Positions 48,584 through 60,042 of a stretch of 64,000 nucleotides of DNA are shown piece by piece. The notes below the pieces were generated by a model. The model was not told the DNA's origin and did not search any database. It worked only from the letters and a program-made list of their open reading frames with translations. The DNA lies in the NCBI GenBank assembly GCA_933207985.1, contig OW240913.1:103849726-103913725 (forward strand), given 5' to 3'. The DNA comes from Pelobates cultripes. Lineage: Eukaryota > Chordata > Amphibia > Anura > Pelobatidae. Numbering within the stretch: the first letter of the stretch is position 1; every line of letters starts with the position of its first letter. The position numbers and the translations under genes were made by a program.

Positions 48584-48821
48584 TAGGGATGTGCATTGGC
48601 AAAAAATTTTAGATTCCTGTCATCCTTCCCTTAATTTTCCCTCCCTCTCCTGTTTTGCCACTTTTCAGAAACCCAAAGCATTTCCACATTTCCGAAATGT
48701 GGCACTTTGGCAATTCGGTTCGGCACTTCCGAAATTCGGCAATTCGACACTTTGCCGAATGTCCGAATTGCCAAAATTCATCCGAATTTACATTCGGACA
48801 GAAACGAATTGCACATGTCTA
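48584..48821. mobile_element. TTCGG-rich hAT-type element, short copy 3
   Basis: 238 bp, ends TAGGGATGTGCA (48584) and TGCACATGTCTA (ending 48821); flanks ATATATTG and ATATCATG agree at 6 of 8. The interior CTGTCATCCTTCCCTTAATT and CGGTTCGGCACTTCCG are shared with copy 1. Bases 48830-49614 contain no recognised feature. Confidence 0.85.
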
Positions 48822-49618
48822 ATATCATGCTGTCTTTATGATGCCATAGACCAAGCTTATAAATGCCGAGCACTGCTCAGGTATTCACATAGGGATGATC
48901 AACAGGGCTAATCAAATTCATGGATCTGGAGCCCCAGTCTAACAGCTGGTTTCTCATGGTTAATCCTGCTTTGATTTGGGAGATAAACAGTTTTGGTCTA
49001 AAATATGACATTGTCTATCTTTCTGGTCTGCACACCCTCTGGGTGTCATACGAAGGCATTATTTTGGATGTTTTAAAAATATATTTACCTTAAGACTGTC
49101 ACAGTCTCTTCCTAAGTGTAAGTATGTCTCCTTGGGGTTTTTCACTATGCATAACATTATCGTGCATTGAAAACCCAAATTACAGTTAGGTATAAAGTGC
49201 TAATTTAGATATATTAGCATAAATATTGCTCTTCAAATTTTTAATTACTTCAATCTGTTATTGCACTGTAGTATTTTGTTAATTAAACCGAAAATTTATA
49301 CTGCACTTTTCACTTTTCATAGATGCATTTTGCTTAAAATCCTCTGTATTCCAGCTCTAGTACTACATACCTCCAAACATTTCAAATAGACAAATAGGCA
49401 CACTTAACTTAAAGGGTGTGGATGGGGTGGTAGCCACAAGTGCAGGTATTCTAAGAAGTTTTCGATGAATCACTAATAACAATTTAAGCAACTAAAATGT
49501 TATTTAGAAAAACAATGCATTTACACAGATTGATTTCTAAACACATTTATTGTAGTTTAAAGACACATGGTATTGCTGTGGAACATTCAGACACACCAAC
49601 AATATGGAGCTCCTAGAA

Positions 49619-50445
49619 AAGACTGTGTGTCAGTATGTTTGTCTGTGTGTAAGTGTGTGTGTCTGTGTGTCAGTATGTCTGTGTGTGTGTGTTAGTATGT
49701 GTGTACTTGTGTGTCAGTGTTTGTGTGTCAGTATGTCTGTATGTGTGTATCTGTGTGTTTTTTGTGTTGGTGTGTGTGTCTGTGTATTTGTGTTAATGTG
49801 TGAATCATGTCTGTATATTCTGTGTCACTGTGAATCTGAGTGTCTGTGTATTTGCGTGTTTGTCAGTGTGAGTATATGTGTGTATCTGTGTATCTGTGTG
49901 TAACTATGGGTCATTGTGTGTGTTCACATGTGTCTGCCTGTGCATCAGTGTGTGTGTGTGTGTGTGTGTGTGTATCTATGTTTCCGTGTGTGTAACTGTG
50001 TGTTAATGTCTGTATCTTGTGCCTGTGTATTTGCATGTGTGTATTCACACATACTCCATACAAAAACATGCTTACATACAAACACATTGTTTATATATAT
50101 GTATACAATATGCACACACTGCATCTACTACACACTCTCCATCCTCTACACACACACACTGCATCCAATACACATGCACTAACATATACCATGTCCACTT
50201 TACACACACAATGCATCCACTTTACATACACTGCATCCAATACACAAACATACACACTACATCATCCATTATACACACACACACTACATCCACTACACGC
50301 ACTGCGTCCACTACACATACACTAACACACACCGTATCCACTTTACACACACAATGCACCCACTTTACATACACTGCATCCAGTACACAGACATACACAC
50401 TGCATCCACAACACACACACTGTAACTAATTTACACACACTGCAG
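49619..50445. repeat. TG array switching to CA array
   Basis: TGTGTGTCAGTATGTCTG units to about 50045, then CATCCACTACACACAC / CATCCAATACACA units of about 30 bases to 50445. Same composition as the arrays in the hAT-type elements, but no ends were found. Confidence 0.85.
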
Positions 50446-50899
50446 AAAACTTCTTTCATTGTGTCTTTAAGACTTTTACAATTTGCATTATTGAACAGTG
50501 CAATATCAATTTTAAGTGCACAATACATTTTAAAGTGTCAAAGTGCAAATTATAGCAGCCAAAATAATGTGCAATACCTATCTCAAAGTGCATATGGTGA
50601 AATAAGACCTTTACAATAATAATTGGTTGTTCACAAAAAGAGATGAAAAGATCGAAAGAAAATAAAACAAGAAAAATCACATAGTGTAATTCAATATATA
50701 ATTTGTTTTTGAGAATCTGTATGTGAAATGGCACTCACAAGTGGGGAGCAGATAAGTCTGCTCTAACTTTTCAGCGTGTTGAAATCCCTTAACAGGATCA
50801 ATATGACAGGAAAGTATGGCAGCAATACATGCAGTAAAGTATTCTTTATTCACAAAATTTTTAAAACATTCACACTACACCTCCCTCCATCCATATATT

Positions 50900-51560
50900 T
50901 CATATGCTGTATGTCTCCAGTCCTCTCCATTTGCCGGCGGCTGCAAAACACCAGGCTGTCCGACACTTCTCCAACCTGCTGGAGATTAATCCATTCACCG
51001 GAACACTGCTGCATATCTTCTGAAGCCGTGATAAAATCTCAACATATTGGAAGACAGTCCAGAGGCTCATTGCTGAAATCACAGGGCATAAACTTCCCTG
51101 GCTCCTCAAGATTTCGTACTAGGCATGCAGCTCAATGATCTAAATAAATGGGATAAACACCTGACCTTACATATTCGAGTTGCAACATAGACACATTTAG
51201 CCAAATATTGGAAGACTTTAGAGACTCTTCTGAAAATAACAATCTCTCCACAAACCACTGACGACTATGAAAAGATATCCCAGAGGATTTTAGGCTCCTC
51301 ACACAAATTTCAGAAAGTGTGGAAAACTTGGGACCAATACCAGGCTCATCTTCAGTTTCCTGGGTCACTCCCTCCAGTTAGTACCCCTATATCCCTCCTT
51401 TTATCTCTCCCTCCTACCCTTCCACAGCACACGAAATCTTGTTTAGGCCTAAACTTATGTTCCCTTATCAACTGTATGGTCGATTTTGAATATATTGTAT
51501 ATCTATCTATCTATCTAGAATTGTTTCATCACTGCAGTGACTATAAATAATATTGCTTGC
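50900..51560 (+). pseudogene. Tx1/L1-type ORF2, extreme C-terminal fragment
   Basis: From about 50960: FTGTLLHIF-stop, YWKTVQRLIAEITGHKLP, a frame slip near 51115, then LGMQLNDLNKWDKHLTLHIRVAT-stop-THLAKYWKTLE (51119-51225), ISPQTTDDYEKISQRI and FQKVWKTWDQYQAHL ending near 51360. The order HxF/W, YWK, ITGH, LG, AKYWK, KFxxxWxxw is the end of L1 ORF2. This lies downstream of the part preserved at 34443-35012, so the two are from different copies. Preceding 50446-50899 is unassigned, with small frames of no known family. Confidence 0.75.
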
Positions 51561-51649
51561 TAAATTCTTGAACAATATAATATATAGAAGAAAAGAAAGA
51601 AAAGGTGATGTATCTATATGATAAAATTTGAATTTAGATGTGTTAGCCA

Positions 51650-51800
51650 TTACATGTATTTATTATTTTATTTATTTACCGCCATCACATTCCGTAGCGC
51701 TGTACATTGGGTGGACTAACAGACGTAATTTTAACAAGACAATTGGACGTACAGGAACAGAGAGGTGGAGGGCCCTGCTCAATGAGCTTATCATCTTTTA
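51650..51800. repeat. Dispersed repeat, GTAGCGCTGTACA core
   Basis: TTATTTACCGCCATCACA, TTCCGTAGCGCTGTACA, GAGGGCCCTGCTCAATGAG: relative of 2005-2200. Bases 51801-52259 show nothing recognised. Confidence 0.55.
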
Positions 51801-52259
51801 ATTGTTTCTAAATGGGGAACAAAATATAAAGAATGTTATGCATAGTATGTGAAATATGAATCACTCATAACATAACAAAGTGATGGGTGTATTTGAAAGA
51901 GATTAGTAGTTCCAAGAAATCAAATGGATAGAAACAAACATAGAATGTAAAAGAGAAAGCTAAAATACATGTACACTAAAGTCCCTGACTTGTAGGCGGG
52001 GATATATAATCACATAATATGAAAGATATATTTATAAAAGACTAAAGAAAGAAGGTGTCTTGTTGCACCAAGTATCTGGATTTGCTGATTGTTGGCAATG
52101 TATAAGGGGCTCGCTGGTAGGTATTCTACAATTCCCCCAAAATTTCTATATCAAAGAATTTGTTGCTAAAAGCAAACTTGGAAGTAACATTGTTTTTATT
52201 TAAAATAGGTTTTTGGAGAAGCCATTCGTTTTATATATAAAAAAAGTAATAAAGAAAAT

Positions 52260-52680
52260 AGGAAATGTGGCTACAATTACATATCAGTAAAATCTATCCG
52301 TGTAAATAACAAAATGTACAGATATTTACCCTGCAAGCTGTTCACTCGGATATGGGCAATATATAGTTATAACAATACTGCAGCATACACCTTTTTTCCC
52401 AAGAGGAAAAAAAAATTCAGTAGTAGAACTGTGTGGAATTTTCTGCCCAGAGAGGTCATCTTATCAGATTCTAAAGATATTTATAAAAAAAGGCATAGAT
52501 TTATTTTGGGAAAAAACAGAATATTCAAAAACAAATTATGTATGTGAACAGGTTGTTGATCGAGCAGAAATCTGATTGCCATTATTGAATCAGTGAGCAA
52601 AATTGGGGCATAACTGGCCATCACTTTTTTTTTTGGTTCCACTGCATTTTAAATGTTGAACTTGATGGACTTAATCTTTT
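52260..52680 (+). repeat. Dispersed repeat, same family as 56038-56258
   Basis: AACTGTGTGGAATTTTCTGC, GATATTTATAAAAAAAGGC, AATCTGATTGCCATTATTG and TTGAACTTGATGGACTTA follow the order of a widespread interspersed repeat of amphibians; class unknown to me. Bases 52690-53811 are without recognised features apart from a T-run at 52676-52692. Confidence 0.6.
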
Positions 52681-53811
52681 TTTTTTTTTTTATTCTTTAT
52701 TTTCCTTGTGCGTAGGTTAAACAAGTAATTTTGCATTGCCACAACAGGTGTAACAAACATATCAATTGACAGAGTAATAAACAATAGTAATCAGAAGCCT
52801 AGACGTCACAGCAGAGAATATGATGTGCTAAAACATATAGACTTGAATACTGCTGATGCTGAGAACCAATAGGTCGCATTAGAAGTGAAGTGTGCCCCTT
52901 TAACCAGGACAAGGTTGGCACTGCTATAGAAGAGTGACAGCTGCAAAGGCAAAAATAAATCTAGAGCAAAGATAAATCATATGGTGTAAGCAATGGACAG
53001 CTTGTGATCCTCTGCTGGGTGTAAGATAGTCTCAGATCAGGAACAGGACTGTTGCTTTACGTGGGTGTTCATATTCAGCCAGTGCCCTCGTTTGATGGAC
53101 TCAGAAGAGTTGTGCTAAGATGATGCAAGGGTATGTTGGAAGGAGGATGAAGGGGACTATACCTCCTGCCCCAGGTTGGTAGAAAGGCCATAAAGAAAAG
53201 AAATGGAAAGGTGGGTGGACAGTAATAAAAACCAAGTGCAGGCAAGCCTCTGTATAAAGGACTCTCCAACTCCAATTGCCAAAAACAAAACACTAGAAAA
53301 AACAGGGCGCCACAGTCACTATATTGGTGTATTAAAATAAGGGTTTGAAAAGGAATATTGATGGTGAAACAAAAAAAGTTTATTAATGAAGAAATGTATA
53401 AAAACAATCACAGCACAACATATGTGCAATACATCCAGAATATAAAAGCCACAATAGGCTAGGAACCCTTAGGTACAGCAGTTTAACAGAACATGATACT
53501 GAGCTGGGCAGTAAAGTGCGAGTGCTAAAGTGCAAGATGCCTATAAGGAAAGTGATTGGCTTAGTGCACTTTCCGGTCTGGGGGGGAGAGGGGGAGGGAG
53601 GGAACAGGGCTGTACAATATCCTGCTAAGCCTGGAGCTCAAAGTAAAACTTAGTCACCTCTACCCCGAGGTTCCACCATATCTGTAATATGCCCATTTCC
53701 CTATGCAAAGACTGGCAGCCATGTAAGCCAAAAATTAAAAAAAAAGCTGCTTTATAACAATAACATACTGCACTGTAAACTATTTAATTCAATCCTATCT
53801 AGCCACTCTAC

Positions 53812-54273
53812 TTAAAGGACCACTATAAGCACCCAGACCACTTTAGCCCTAGTTTTAACTCTGCAGCTGAAAAGCGGACGTGCAGCAATTAAGATTAGAT
53901 TGGAAAGGTTTGGCATATTCACCTTATTTAAAGATACTGGAATGAGATTAAGTCTTGTCGAATGGACCAATGAATTTACCTACCTGGGATATTTAAGAGC
54001 AGGAGGAAGCAGCTGTGAAGATATACCGATTGAGAAAGCCCATTGATCTGGGAGAAATGCGTCTCGGCAAGAGGAACCTTTACTGGACACTTTTTAATGT
54101 TATTTACATTTGTTTTATTTAATTTTTGTGTGTTTAAATAAATGTATTTAGTCCCACTCCGGCTTCCTCCACTTCTGCTTCCAAAGAAGGGTAGGTGCTC
54201 TATTTATAGGCACCCAGGCCATATTACCAAGAGCCAGATCATATTGGCTCTGGAAAAGGAGAGCAATTATTTG
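53812..54273. mobile_element. T2-type left terminus and unassigned sequence
   Basis: TTAAAGGACCACTATAAGCAC at 53812, then divergence. 53985-54075 carries a GAGAAATGCGTCTCGGC block as noted for possible Penelope 3' regions. No right terminus. Confidence 0.4.
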
Positions 54274-54595
54274 TAGGGATGTGCATGGGCAAAAAATTTG
54301 GTTCGGCATTCTGAAATTCGGCACTTCCAAAATTCGGGTCCTCGGCAATTCGGGACTTCGGCACTTTGGCAATTCGGCACTTTGGTTCGGTTCGGCACTT
54401 CCAAAATTTGGGACTTCGGCACTTTGGGACTTTGGCACTTCTGGACTGAGGCACTTCGGGACTTCAGGAATTAGGGTAAGTGTAAGGTTAGGGTTGGGGT
54501 TAGGGTTAGGAGTAGGGTTAAGGTAGGGTTAGGACTGGGGTAAGGGTAGGGTTAGGAGTAGGGGTAGGGTTGGAAGGGGGGGAGGATTGCCTGAG
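54274..54595. mobile_element. TTCGG-rich hAT-type copy 4 with telomere-like tail
   Basis: Left end TAGGGATGTGCATGGGC (54274), TTCGG words to about 54470, then TTAGGG / GGTTAGGGTTGG / TAGGGTTAGG repeats to 54585. The right terminus is missing. Copy 1 has the reverse CCTAACC string in its centre, so the telomere-like DNA belongs to the element. Confidence 0.75.
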
Positions 54596-54599
54596 TTTT

Positions 54600-55155
54600 G
54601 TCGTGCCTAGGGCAGCACAAAACCAGAATACACCACAGCCCAGGGTATTTAAAATGGGGTATTTCCAGTCTTTTGTAGTAGCCACTTAGTCACAAATGCT
54701 GTCCAAAGTTAGCGCTTTTATTAGTTTTTTTTGCATTTTTTTAAAACAAAAACTGAACTTTTACTGGTGATATCATCATTGTGATAAGTTTTACTTTTTA
54801 AAACACATATATATGTGTTCAGCGAAGTCTCCCGAGTATAACAATACCGCCCATGTACAGGATTTATGGTGTTTTGGAAAGTTACAGTATCAATATAGGG
54901 CTTGCCCAATTCAATTTTCCAGATTGGTTTGCTGGGTCTATGTTGCCTTTTGAGACCATATGGTAGCCCAGAAATGTGAATTAACCTCATTATGGCATAC
55001 CATTTTCAAATTTAGACAACCCAGGGTATTCAAAATGGGGTATTTCCAGTATTTTGTAGCGTTTTTATTTGTTACGTCCGACAAAAAATGGTCATTTTCA
55101 ATGGTTGTTAACGACCATTTTTTTGTCAGACATATCTGGTACGGACGGGGTTAAT
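54600..55155 (+). mobile_element. TTAA-flanked element (CCCCTTAAGG family), copy D
   Basis: Repeats CCCAGGGTATT...AAATGGGGTATTTCCAGT twice (54640 and 55018), with AGCGAAGTCTCCCGAGTATAAC between, and ends GGACGGGGTTAA at 55154. It matches internal blocks of the family; the left end is not identifiable. Confidence 0.65.
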
Positions 55156-55960
55156 ACTTTGTAAAAATACATTTAAATGTTTATCTAAAAATATTAAATC
55201 ATTTAAAAACTTTTTTTTTTACCTTGTCTATTATGGCAAAAGATTTCATATTTCTGTGTCAGTTCTTCAAAATTCCACACATGGTGAATATTCCACAGTA
55301 AAAGTTAGGTAGAGACTGGGTAAGATCTGAGCTGTGCTGGCTATCTATATGCTTGGTCCATGACATCATAAACACAGCGTGACATCACTAAATCAGGAAC
55401 AGCCATCAGTGGTGTTCCACTATCCACTTACTGCTTCAGTGATGTCACGCTGTGTTTATTGATTTATGTTAGCAAGCGGGGAGAGCGGGATATACTTCTG
55501 CTAGTGCAGGACTGCTGCTACACCTGGCAAGGACGCCCAGTTTGTCACTTGGCTACTGTGTGACACAGGGATTGGACATGGTCGAGAAGGAGTGCCAGGG
55601 TTTTCCATATTATGAAAATGGGGTTTATTATATTTGAGGTTTAGCGGAAATGCAGTTTCTATTTGATAGAGCATCAGTCTTATTAGGCAATGAACTGGAT
55701 GATGCACTTGTTCATAGATGGAACACCTAACTGCTTTTAGTGAAGGTAACAACCTCTTACCATATTATAAGGCACTAGTAATGCAGTATTTGTGTGCATT
55801 GGCATCAGAGATACAACATGAGTCCCAGACCTGAGATTATGCCGTTGCTCCCCTGACATCAACTGCATCACACTACTTATTTGATGATAGGTTTTACGTT
55901 TTTGTGTGATTTTTGTTAAGTTACGTTTGTTCTTGTTTTGTACGTTCTTACCACTGTCAT
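55156..55960. repeat. Segment partly shared with 61300-61530
   Basis: 55295-55405 (GTAGAGACTGG, GAGCTGTGCTGG, CTTGGTCCATGACATCA) matches 61425-61515, and the AATTCCACA...TGGTGAATATT block at 55271 matches 61360. In both places it lies just after a copy of the TTAA element. No gene: 55501-55752 and 55737-56033 on the minus strand are unsupported frames. Confidence 0.6.
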
Positions 55961-55966
55961 ATAATT

Positions 55967-56031
55967 GAACTTTAGTGTTGTACTCTCTTTGCACTTCTTT
56001 CAAGTGTAAAGAGAGTACAACACTAAAGTTC
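55967..56031. repeat. Near-perfect 30-base hairpin
   Basis: Arm 55967-55996 (GAACTTTAGTGTTGTACTCT + CTTTGCACTT) and arm 56002-56031 are reverse complements with one mismatch, loop CTTTC. Confidence 0.95.
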
Positions 56032-56037
56032 ATTACA

Positions 56038-56258
56038 GATGTTTAAACTGCAATTGGATAAATACTTGCAAAAACATAACATACAGGGATATAATTTCTA
56101 ATTGGTGGGGTAATAAAGGAGACATCTGACTGCTATTTTGGGGTCAAGAAGGAATTTTTTCCTAGGATTTGGAAGCGCTTCAGACTAGGTTTTTTGCCTT
56201 CTTTTGGATCAACAGCAAAAACATATGTGAAAAAGGCTGAACTGGATGGACGCAAGCA
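56038..56258 (+). repeat. Dispersed repeat, 3' part
   Basis: CATCTGACTGCTATTTTGGG, GGTCAAGAAGGAATTTTTTC, GCCTTCTTTTGGATCAAC, GCTGAACTGGATGGACGCAA: same family as 52260-52680 and, in reverse, 43563-43650. Interrupted at 56266 by a hAT-type end. Confidence 0.7.
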
Positions 56259-56265
56259 GGGCCGG

Positions 56266-56960
56266 CCTTAGGACTTCAGGCGCCCTGTGCGAAAAATCTT
56301 CATGGCGCCCCCCCCCACACCCTGTCATACCCCTTCATTCATGTGTGTAGTGGTGTGTTTCTATAGGGGATTTATTAAATTAATAATTATTTAAAAACAA
56401 AAATTAATATTCATTCCATGATGATACTTTGCTAATACTAATTGGCACAAAGTCATACACACAGTTACAGGTATACAGTCAAGCACACAGTTACGGTCAG
56501 TCACACACATGTACAGGCAGACAATCACACACAGGTACAGGCAGCCACATGCGACACACACAATGGTAGTCAGCACTGTAGCAGTAGATGGGGATCAGGG
56601 GCACTGCAGCAGATGGAGAGCAGGGGCACTATAGCAGTAGATGGGGGGAACAGGTGCACTGTGGCATATGGGAAGCAGGGGCTCTATAGCAGTAGGTGGG
56701 GGAGCTGGGGCCCTGGAGAAGATGGGGAGCAAGGGCACTGGGATAAATAGGGAGCAGGGGCACAATAGCCATAGATAGGGGAGCAAGGACACCGGGGCAG
56801 GGGCATTATATCACTAGATGGGGGGGGCAAGGTCGCTGGAGTAGATGGGGAGCAGGGTCATTATATCACTAGATGGGGGAGCCGGTGCACTGGGGTAGAT
56901 GGGGAGCAGGGGCACTGGGGTAGGTGGGGATAAGGGGCATTCTATCACATCAAAATGATC
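56266..56960. mobile_element. hAT-type left end with 23-25-base minisatellite
   Basis: CAGGGCCGGCCTTAGGAC at about 56266 with CAGGCGCCCTGTGCGAAAAA, a frequent vertebrate hAT terminus, a small CA array (56448-56560), then AGTAGATGGGGAGCAGGGGC units to 56935. The right end is missing. 56961-57129 is unassigned. Confidence 0.65.
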
Positions 56961-57129
56961 GTTTTATCAGAACCGAAAGTTGACAGTTTGTCCATTTGTG
57001 TTTGGATGAAATTTGGTCATTATTTTCGGTTCAAATTTAATTTATGTCAAACTATTAAAATAAAGAATGACACGATTGCAAAAAAACAAATCCAGCTGAT
57101 AGAAAAATATTCTATCTTCACCTGGTGAA

Positions 57130-57690
57130 GGCTCTGTGCAGACTGATTATTGCAAGGCCGGGAAAGACTTCTAAAGCCTTCCCACGCCATGCAAGTTGAC
57201 TCAGAGCAGTCTGATTGGTTGGTTTAAAGGACCACTCTAGGCACTATGTTTATTAATGGGTTAAGCCTTCCCCCTAATCCTCTAGTGGCTGTCTAATTGA
57301 CAGCCACTAGAGGCGCTTGCGTGCTTCTCATTGTAAATGCTTTCCTATGCGACCGTCTGAATGCGCGCGCAGCTCTTGCCGCGCGTGCGCATTCAGCCGA
57401 TGGGGCGGAATGGAGGAGGAGAGAAGGAGGAGAGCTCTCCGCCCAGCGCTGGAAAAAGGTAAGTTTAAACCCCTTTCCCCCTTCCAGAGCCGGGCAGGAG
57501 GGGGACCCTGAGGGTGGGGGCACCCTCAGGGCACTATAGTGCCAGGAAAACAAGTATGTTTTCCTGGCACTATAGTGGTCCTTTAAGTCAATTAATCAGA
57601 GTGCTCTGACATGTAGGTTTTGAGACTTACCTGTCAGTCTTAAGATTTATCTGTCAGAAGACTCTGATAGGTTGACTTACTCTTTATTTG
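57130..57690. mobile_element. Core fragment of a TTCGG-rich hAT-type element
   Basis: CAGAGCAGTCTGATTGGTTGG, AATCAGAGTGCTCTGACATG and CTTACCTGTCAGTCTTAAG match, with the same order, the central inverted pairs of 45859-47891. It is split by a T2-type MITE. Confidence 0.7.
57224..57586. mobile_element. T2-type MITE, complete small copy
   Basis: 363 bp. TTAAAGGACCACTCTAGG at 57224 and ACTATAGTGGTCCTTTAA ending 57586; removing it with one TTAA restores GGTTTAAGTC in the host repeat. The right subterminal hairpin GTGCCAGGAAAACA...GTTTTCCTGGCAC and GAAAAAG|GTAAGT at 57453-57463 are notable. The interior is CpG-rich (GCGCGCGC). Confidence 0.9.
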
Positions 57691-58356
57691 TTTTTTTTTT
57701 TATATGTTTTTTCAATACACTACAATGTTGTGTTTAACCCCTTAACGTCATTACGGCGTTCTATGCCATCCCCATTCTAATGAGCTTTAAAGTGGACTTA
57801 TCTCCACCGCGATCCTCTTCGGGAGGACTGCCTGACAGCCCAGACAGCCCTCCCCCAGCAAATCAGGCCCGCGGGGGCCATGTGATCACTCTCAAAGAGC
57901 GATCACATGGCCCCCTATAGCTGGCTGTGGATCTGCCAGCAGGGGACTGTCTGGGCTGTCAGACAGTCCCCCTGCTGGTGGGAAGTATAAAAAAATAATA
58001 TATAAGCATGTTTTAAATAAATGAAATGTACATAATATATATACATCTTATATATATGTAACGTCATACGTAGTATATTTTAATATTAATATAAGTACAT
58101 ATATTAGTATTAAAATACACTTAGAATGAAGTTACATATATATATAAGATATATATATATATATATATACATATATATATTTTATATTGATATATATACG
58201 TATAAGTACAATAATAAATAAAATAAACAAATAAATAAAATATATTTTTTTTAAATGGAAATAAATTATATATACATATGTAATTTCATTCTAAATGTAT
58301 TTTGTTATTAACGTGCATATATATTTGTAACAAAATACACTTACAATGACATTCTA

Positions 58357-58387
<31 letters not shown>

Positions 58388-58480
58388 AAAATACAAATAA
58401 CCGCAAATATATATAGATAAATATATATAATTATATTAATGGTTACATAAGTATACACGTAGAATTTAAATACATATATA

Positions 58481-60042
58481 CAGGGAGTGCAGAATTATTA
58501 GGCAAATGAGTATTTTGACCACATCATCCTCTTTATGCATGTTGTCTTACTCCAAGCTGTATAGGCTCGAAAGCCTACTACCAATTAAGCATATTAGGTG
58601 ATGTGCATCTCTGTAATGAGAAGGGGTGTGGTCTAATGACATCAACACCCTATATCAGGTGTGCATAATTATTAGGCAACTTCCTTTCCTTTGGCAAAAT
58701 GGGTCAAAAGAAGGACTTGACAGGCTCAGAAAAGTCAAAAATAGTGAGATATCTTGCAGAGGGATGCAGCACTCTTAAAATTGCAAAGCTTCTGAAGCGT
58801 GATCATCGAACAATCAAGCGTTTCATTCAAAATAGTCAACAGGGTCGCAAGAAGCGTGTGGAAAAACCAAGGCGCAAAATAACTGCCCATGAACTGAGAA
58901 AAGTCAAGCGTGCAGCTGCCACGATGCCACTTGCCACCAGTTTGGCCATATTTCAGAGCTGCAACATCACTGGAGTGCCCAAAAGCACAAGGTGTGCAAT
59001 ACTCAGAGACATGGCCAAGGTAAGAAAGGCTGAAAGACGACCACCACTGAACAAGACACACAAGCTGAAACGTCAAGACTGGGCCAAGAAATATCTGAAG
59101 ACTGATTTTTCTAAGGTTTTATGGACTGATGAAATGAAAGTGAGTCTTGATGGGCCAGATGGATGGGCCCGTGGCTGGATTGGTAAAGGGCAGAGAGCTC
59201 CAGTCCGACTCAGACGCCAGCAAGGTGGAGGTGGAGTACTGGTTTGGGCTGGTATCATCAAAGATGAGCTTGTGGGGCCTTTTCGGGTTGAGGATGGAGT
59301 CAAGCTCAACTCCCAGTCCTACTGCCAGTTCCTGGAAGACACCTTCTTCAAGCAGTGGTACAGGAAGAAGTCTGCATCCTTCAAGAAAAACATGATTTTC
59401 ATGCAGGACAATGCTCCATCACACGCGTCCAAGTACTCCACAGTGTGGCTGGCAAGAAAGGGTATAAAAGAAGAAAATCTAATGACATGGCCTCCTTGTT
59501 CACCTGATCTGAACCCCATTGAGAACCTGTGGTCCATCATCAAATGTGAGATTTACAAGGAGGGAAAACAGTACACATCTCTGAAAAGTGTCTGGGAGGC
59601 TGTGGTTGCTGCTGCACGCAATGTTGATGGTGAACAGATCAAAACACTGACAGAATCCATGGATGGCAGGCTTTTGAGTGTCCTTGCAAAGAAAGGTGGC
59701 TATATTGGTCACTGATTTGTTTTGTTTTGTTTTTGAATGTCAGAAATGTATATTTGTGAATGTTGAGATGTTATATTGGTTTCACTGGTAATAATAAATA
59801 ATTGAAATGGGTATATATTTGTTTTTTGTTAAGTTGCCTAATAATTATGCACAGTAATAGTCACCTGCACACACAGATATCCCCCTAACATAGCTATAAC
59901 TAAAAACAAACTAAAAACTACTTCCAAAAATATTCAGCTTTGATATTAATGAGTTTTTTGGATTCATTGAGAACATGGTTGTTGTTCAATAATAAAATTA
60001 ATCCTCAAAAATACAACTTGCCTAATAATTCTGCACTCCCTG
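58481..60042 (+). mobile_element. Tc1-like DD37E element, apparently intact
   Basis: Outer ends CAGGGAGTGCAGAATTATTA (58481) and its reverse ending 60042, flanked by TA (58479-58480, 60043-60044). Each arm holds two copies of the ATTATTAGGCAA word: outer near 58493 and 60020, inner at 58667-58679 and 59834-59847, the IR/DR plan of Sleeping Beauty-type elements with about 200-base arms. One intact transposase gene lies between. The 1562-bp length, intact ends and intact gene are what an active or very recently active copy would show. Confidence 0.95.
58699..59715 (+). CDS. Tc1/mariner-superfamily transposase, DD37E type
   Basis: 338 residues, a usual length for Tc1-like transposases, acting in the nucleus to bind the element ends and cut and paste it into TA sites. 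First half: HTH about 8-50 (KSKIVRYLAEGCSTLKIAKLL), basic stretch KKRVEKPRRK at 51-60 (AT-hook/NLS-like), second HTH about 63-108. Catalytic core: D144 in LWTDEMK, D237 in MQDNAPSH, E275 in PDLNPIENLW. There are 37 residues between D237 and E275, against 34 in classic Tc1; this DD37E arrangement is that of the group called TRT in the literature. Glycine-rich QQGGGGV at 175-180. The start ATG has A at -3 and G at +4. AATAAA occurs at 59793-59798, 78 bases after the stop. No frameshift or stop; no intron. Confidence 0.96.
   Translation: MGQKKDLTGSEKSKIVRYLAEGCSTLKIAKLLKRDHRTIKRFIQNSQQGRKKRVEKPRRKITAHELRKVKRAAATMPLATSLAIFQSCNITGVPKSTRCAILRDMAKVRKAERRPPLNKTHKLKRQDWAKKYLKTDFSKVLWTDEMKVSLDGPDGWARGWIGKGQRAPVRLRRQQGGGGVLVWAGIIKDELVGPFRVEDGVKLNSQSYCQFLEDTFFKQWYRKKSASFKKNMIFMQDNAPSHASKYSTVWLARKGIKEENLMTWPPCSPDLNPIENLWSIIKCEIYKEGKQYTSLKSVWEAVVAAARNVDGEQIKTLTESMDGRLLSVLAKKGGYIGH

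Noticed and set aside
54475..54590. Chromosome end or interstitial telomere
   Set aside because: Degenerate and embedded in a transposon copy whose relative has the same string in reverse.
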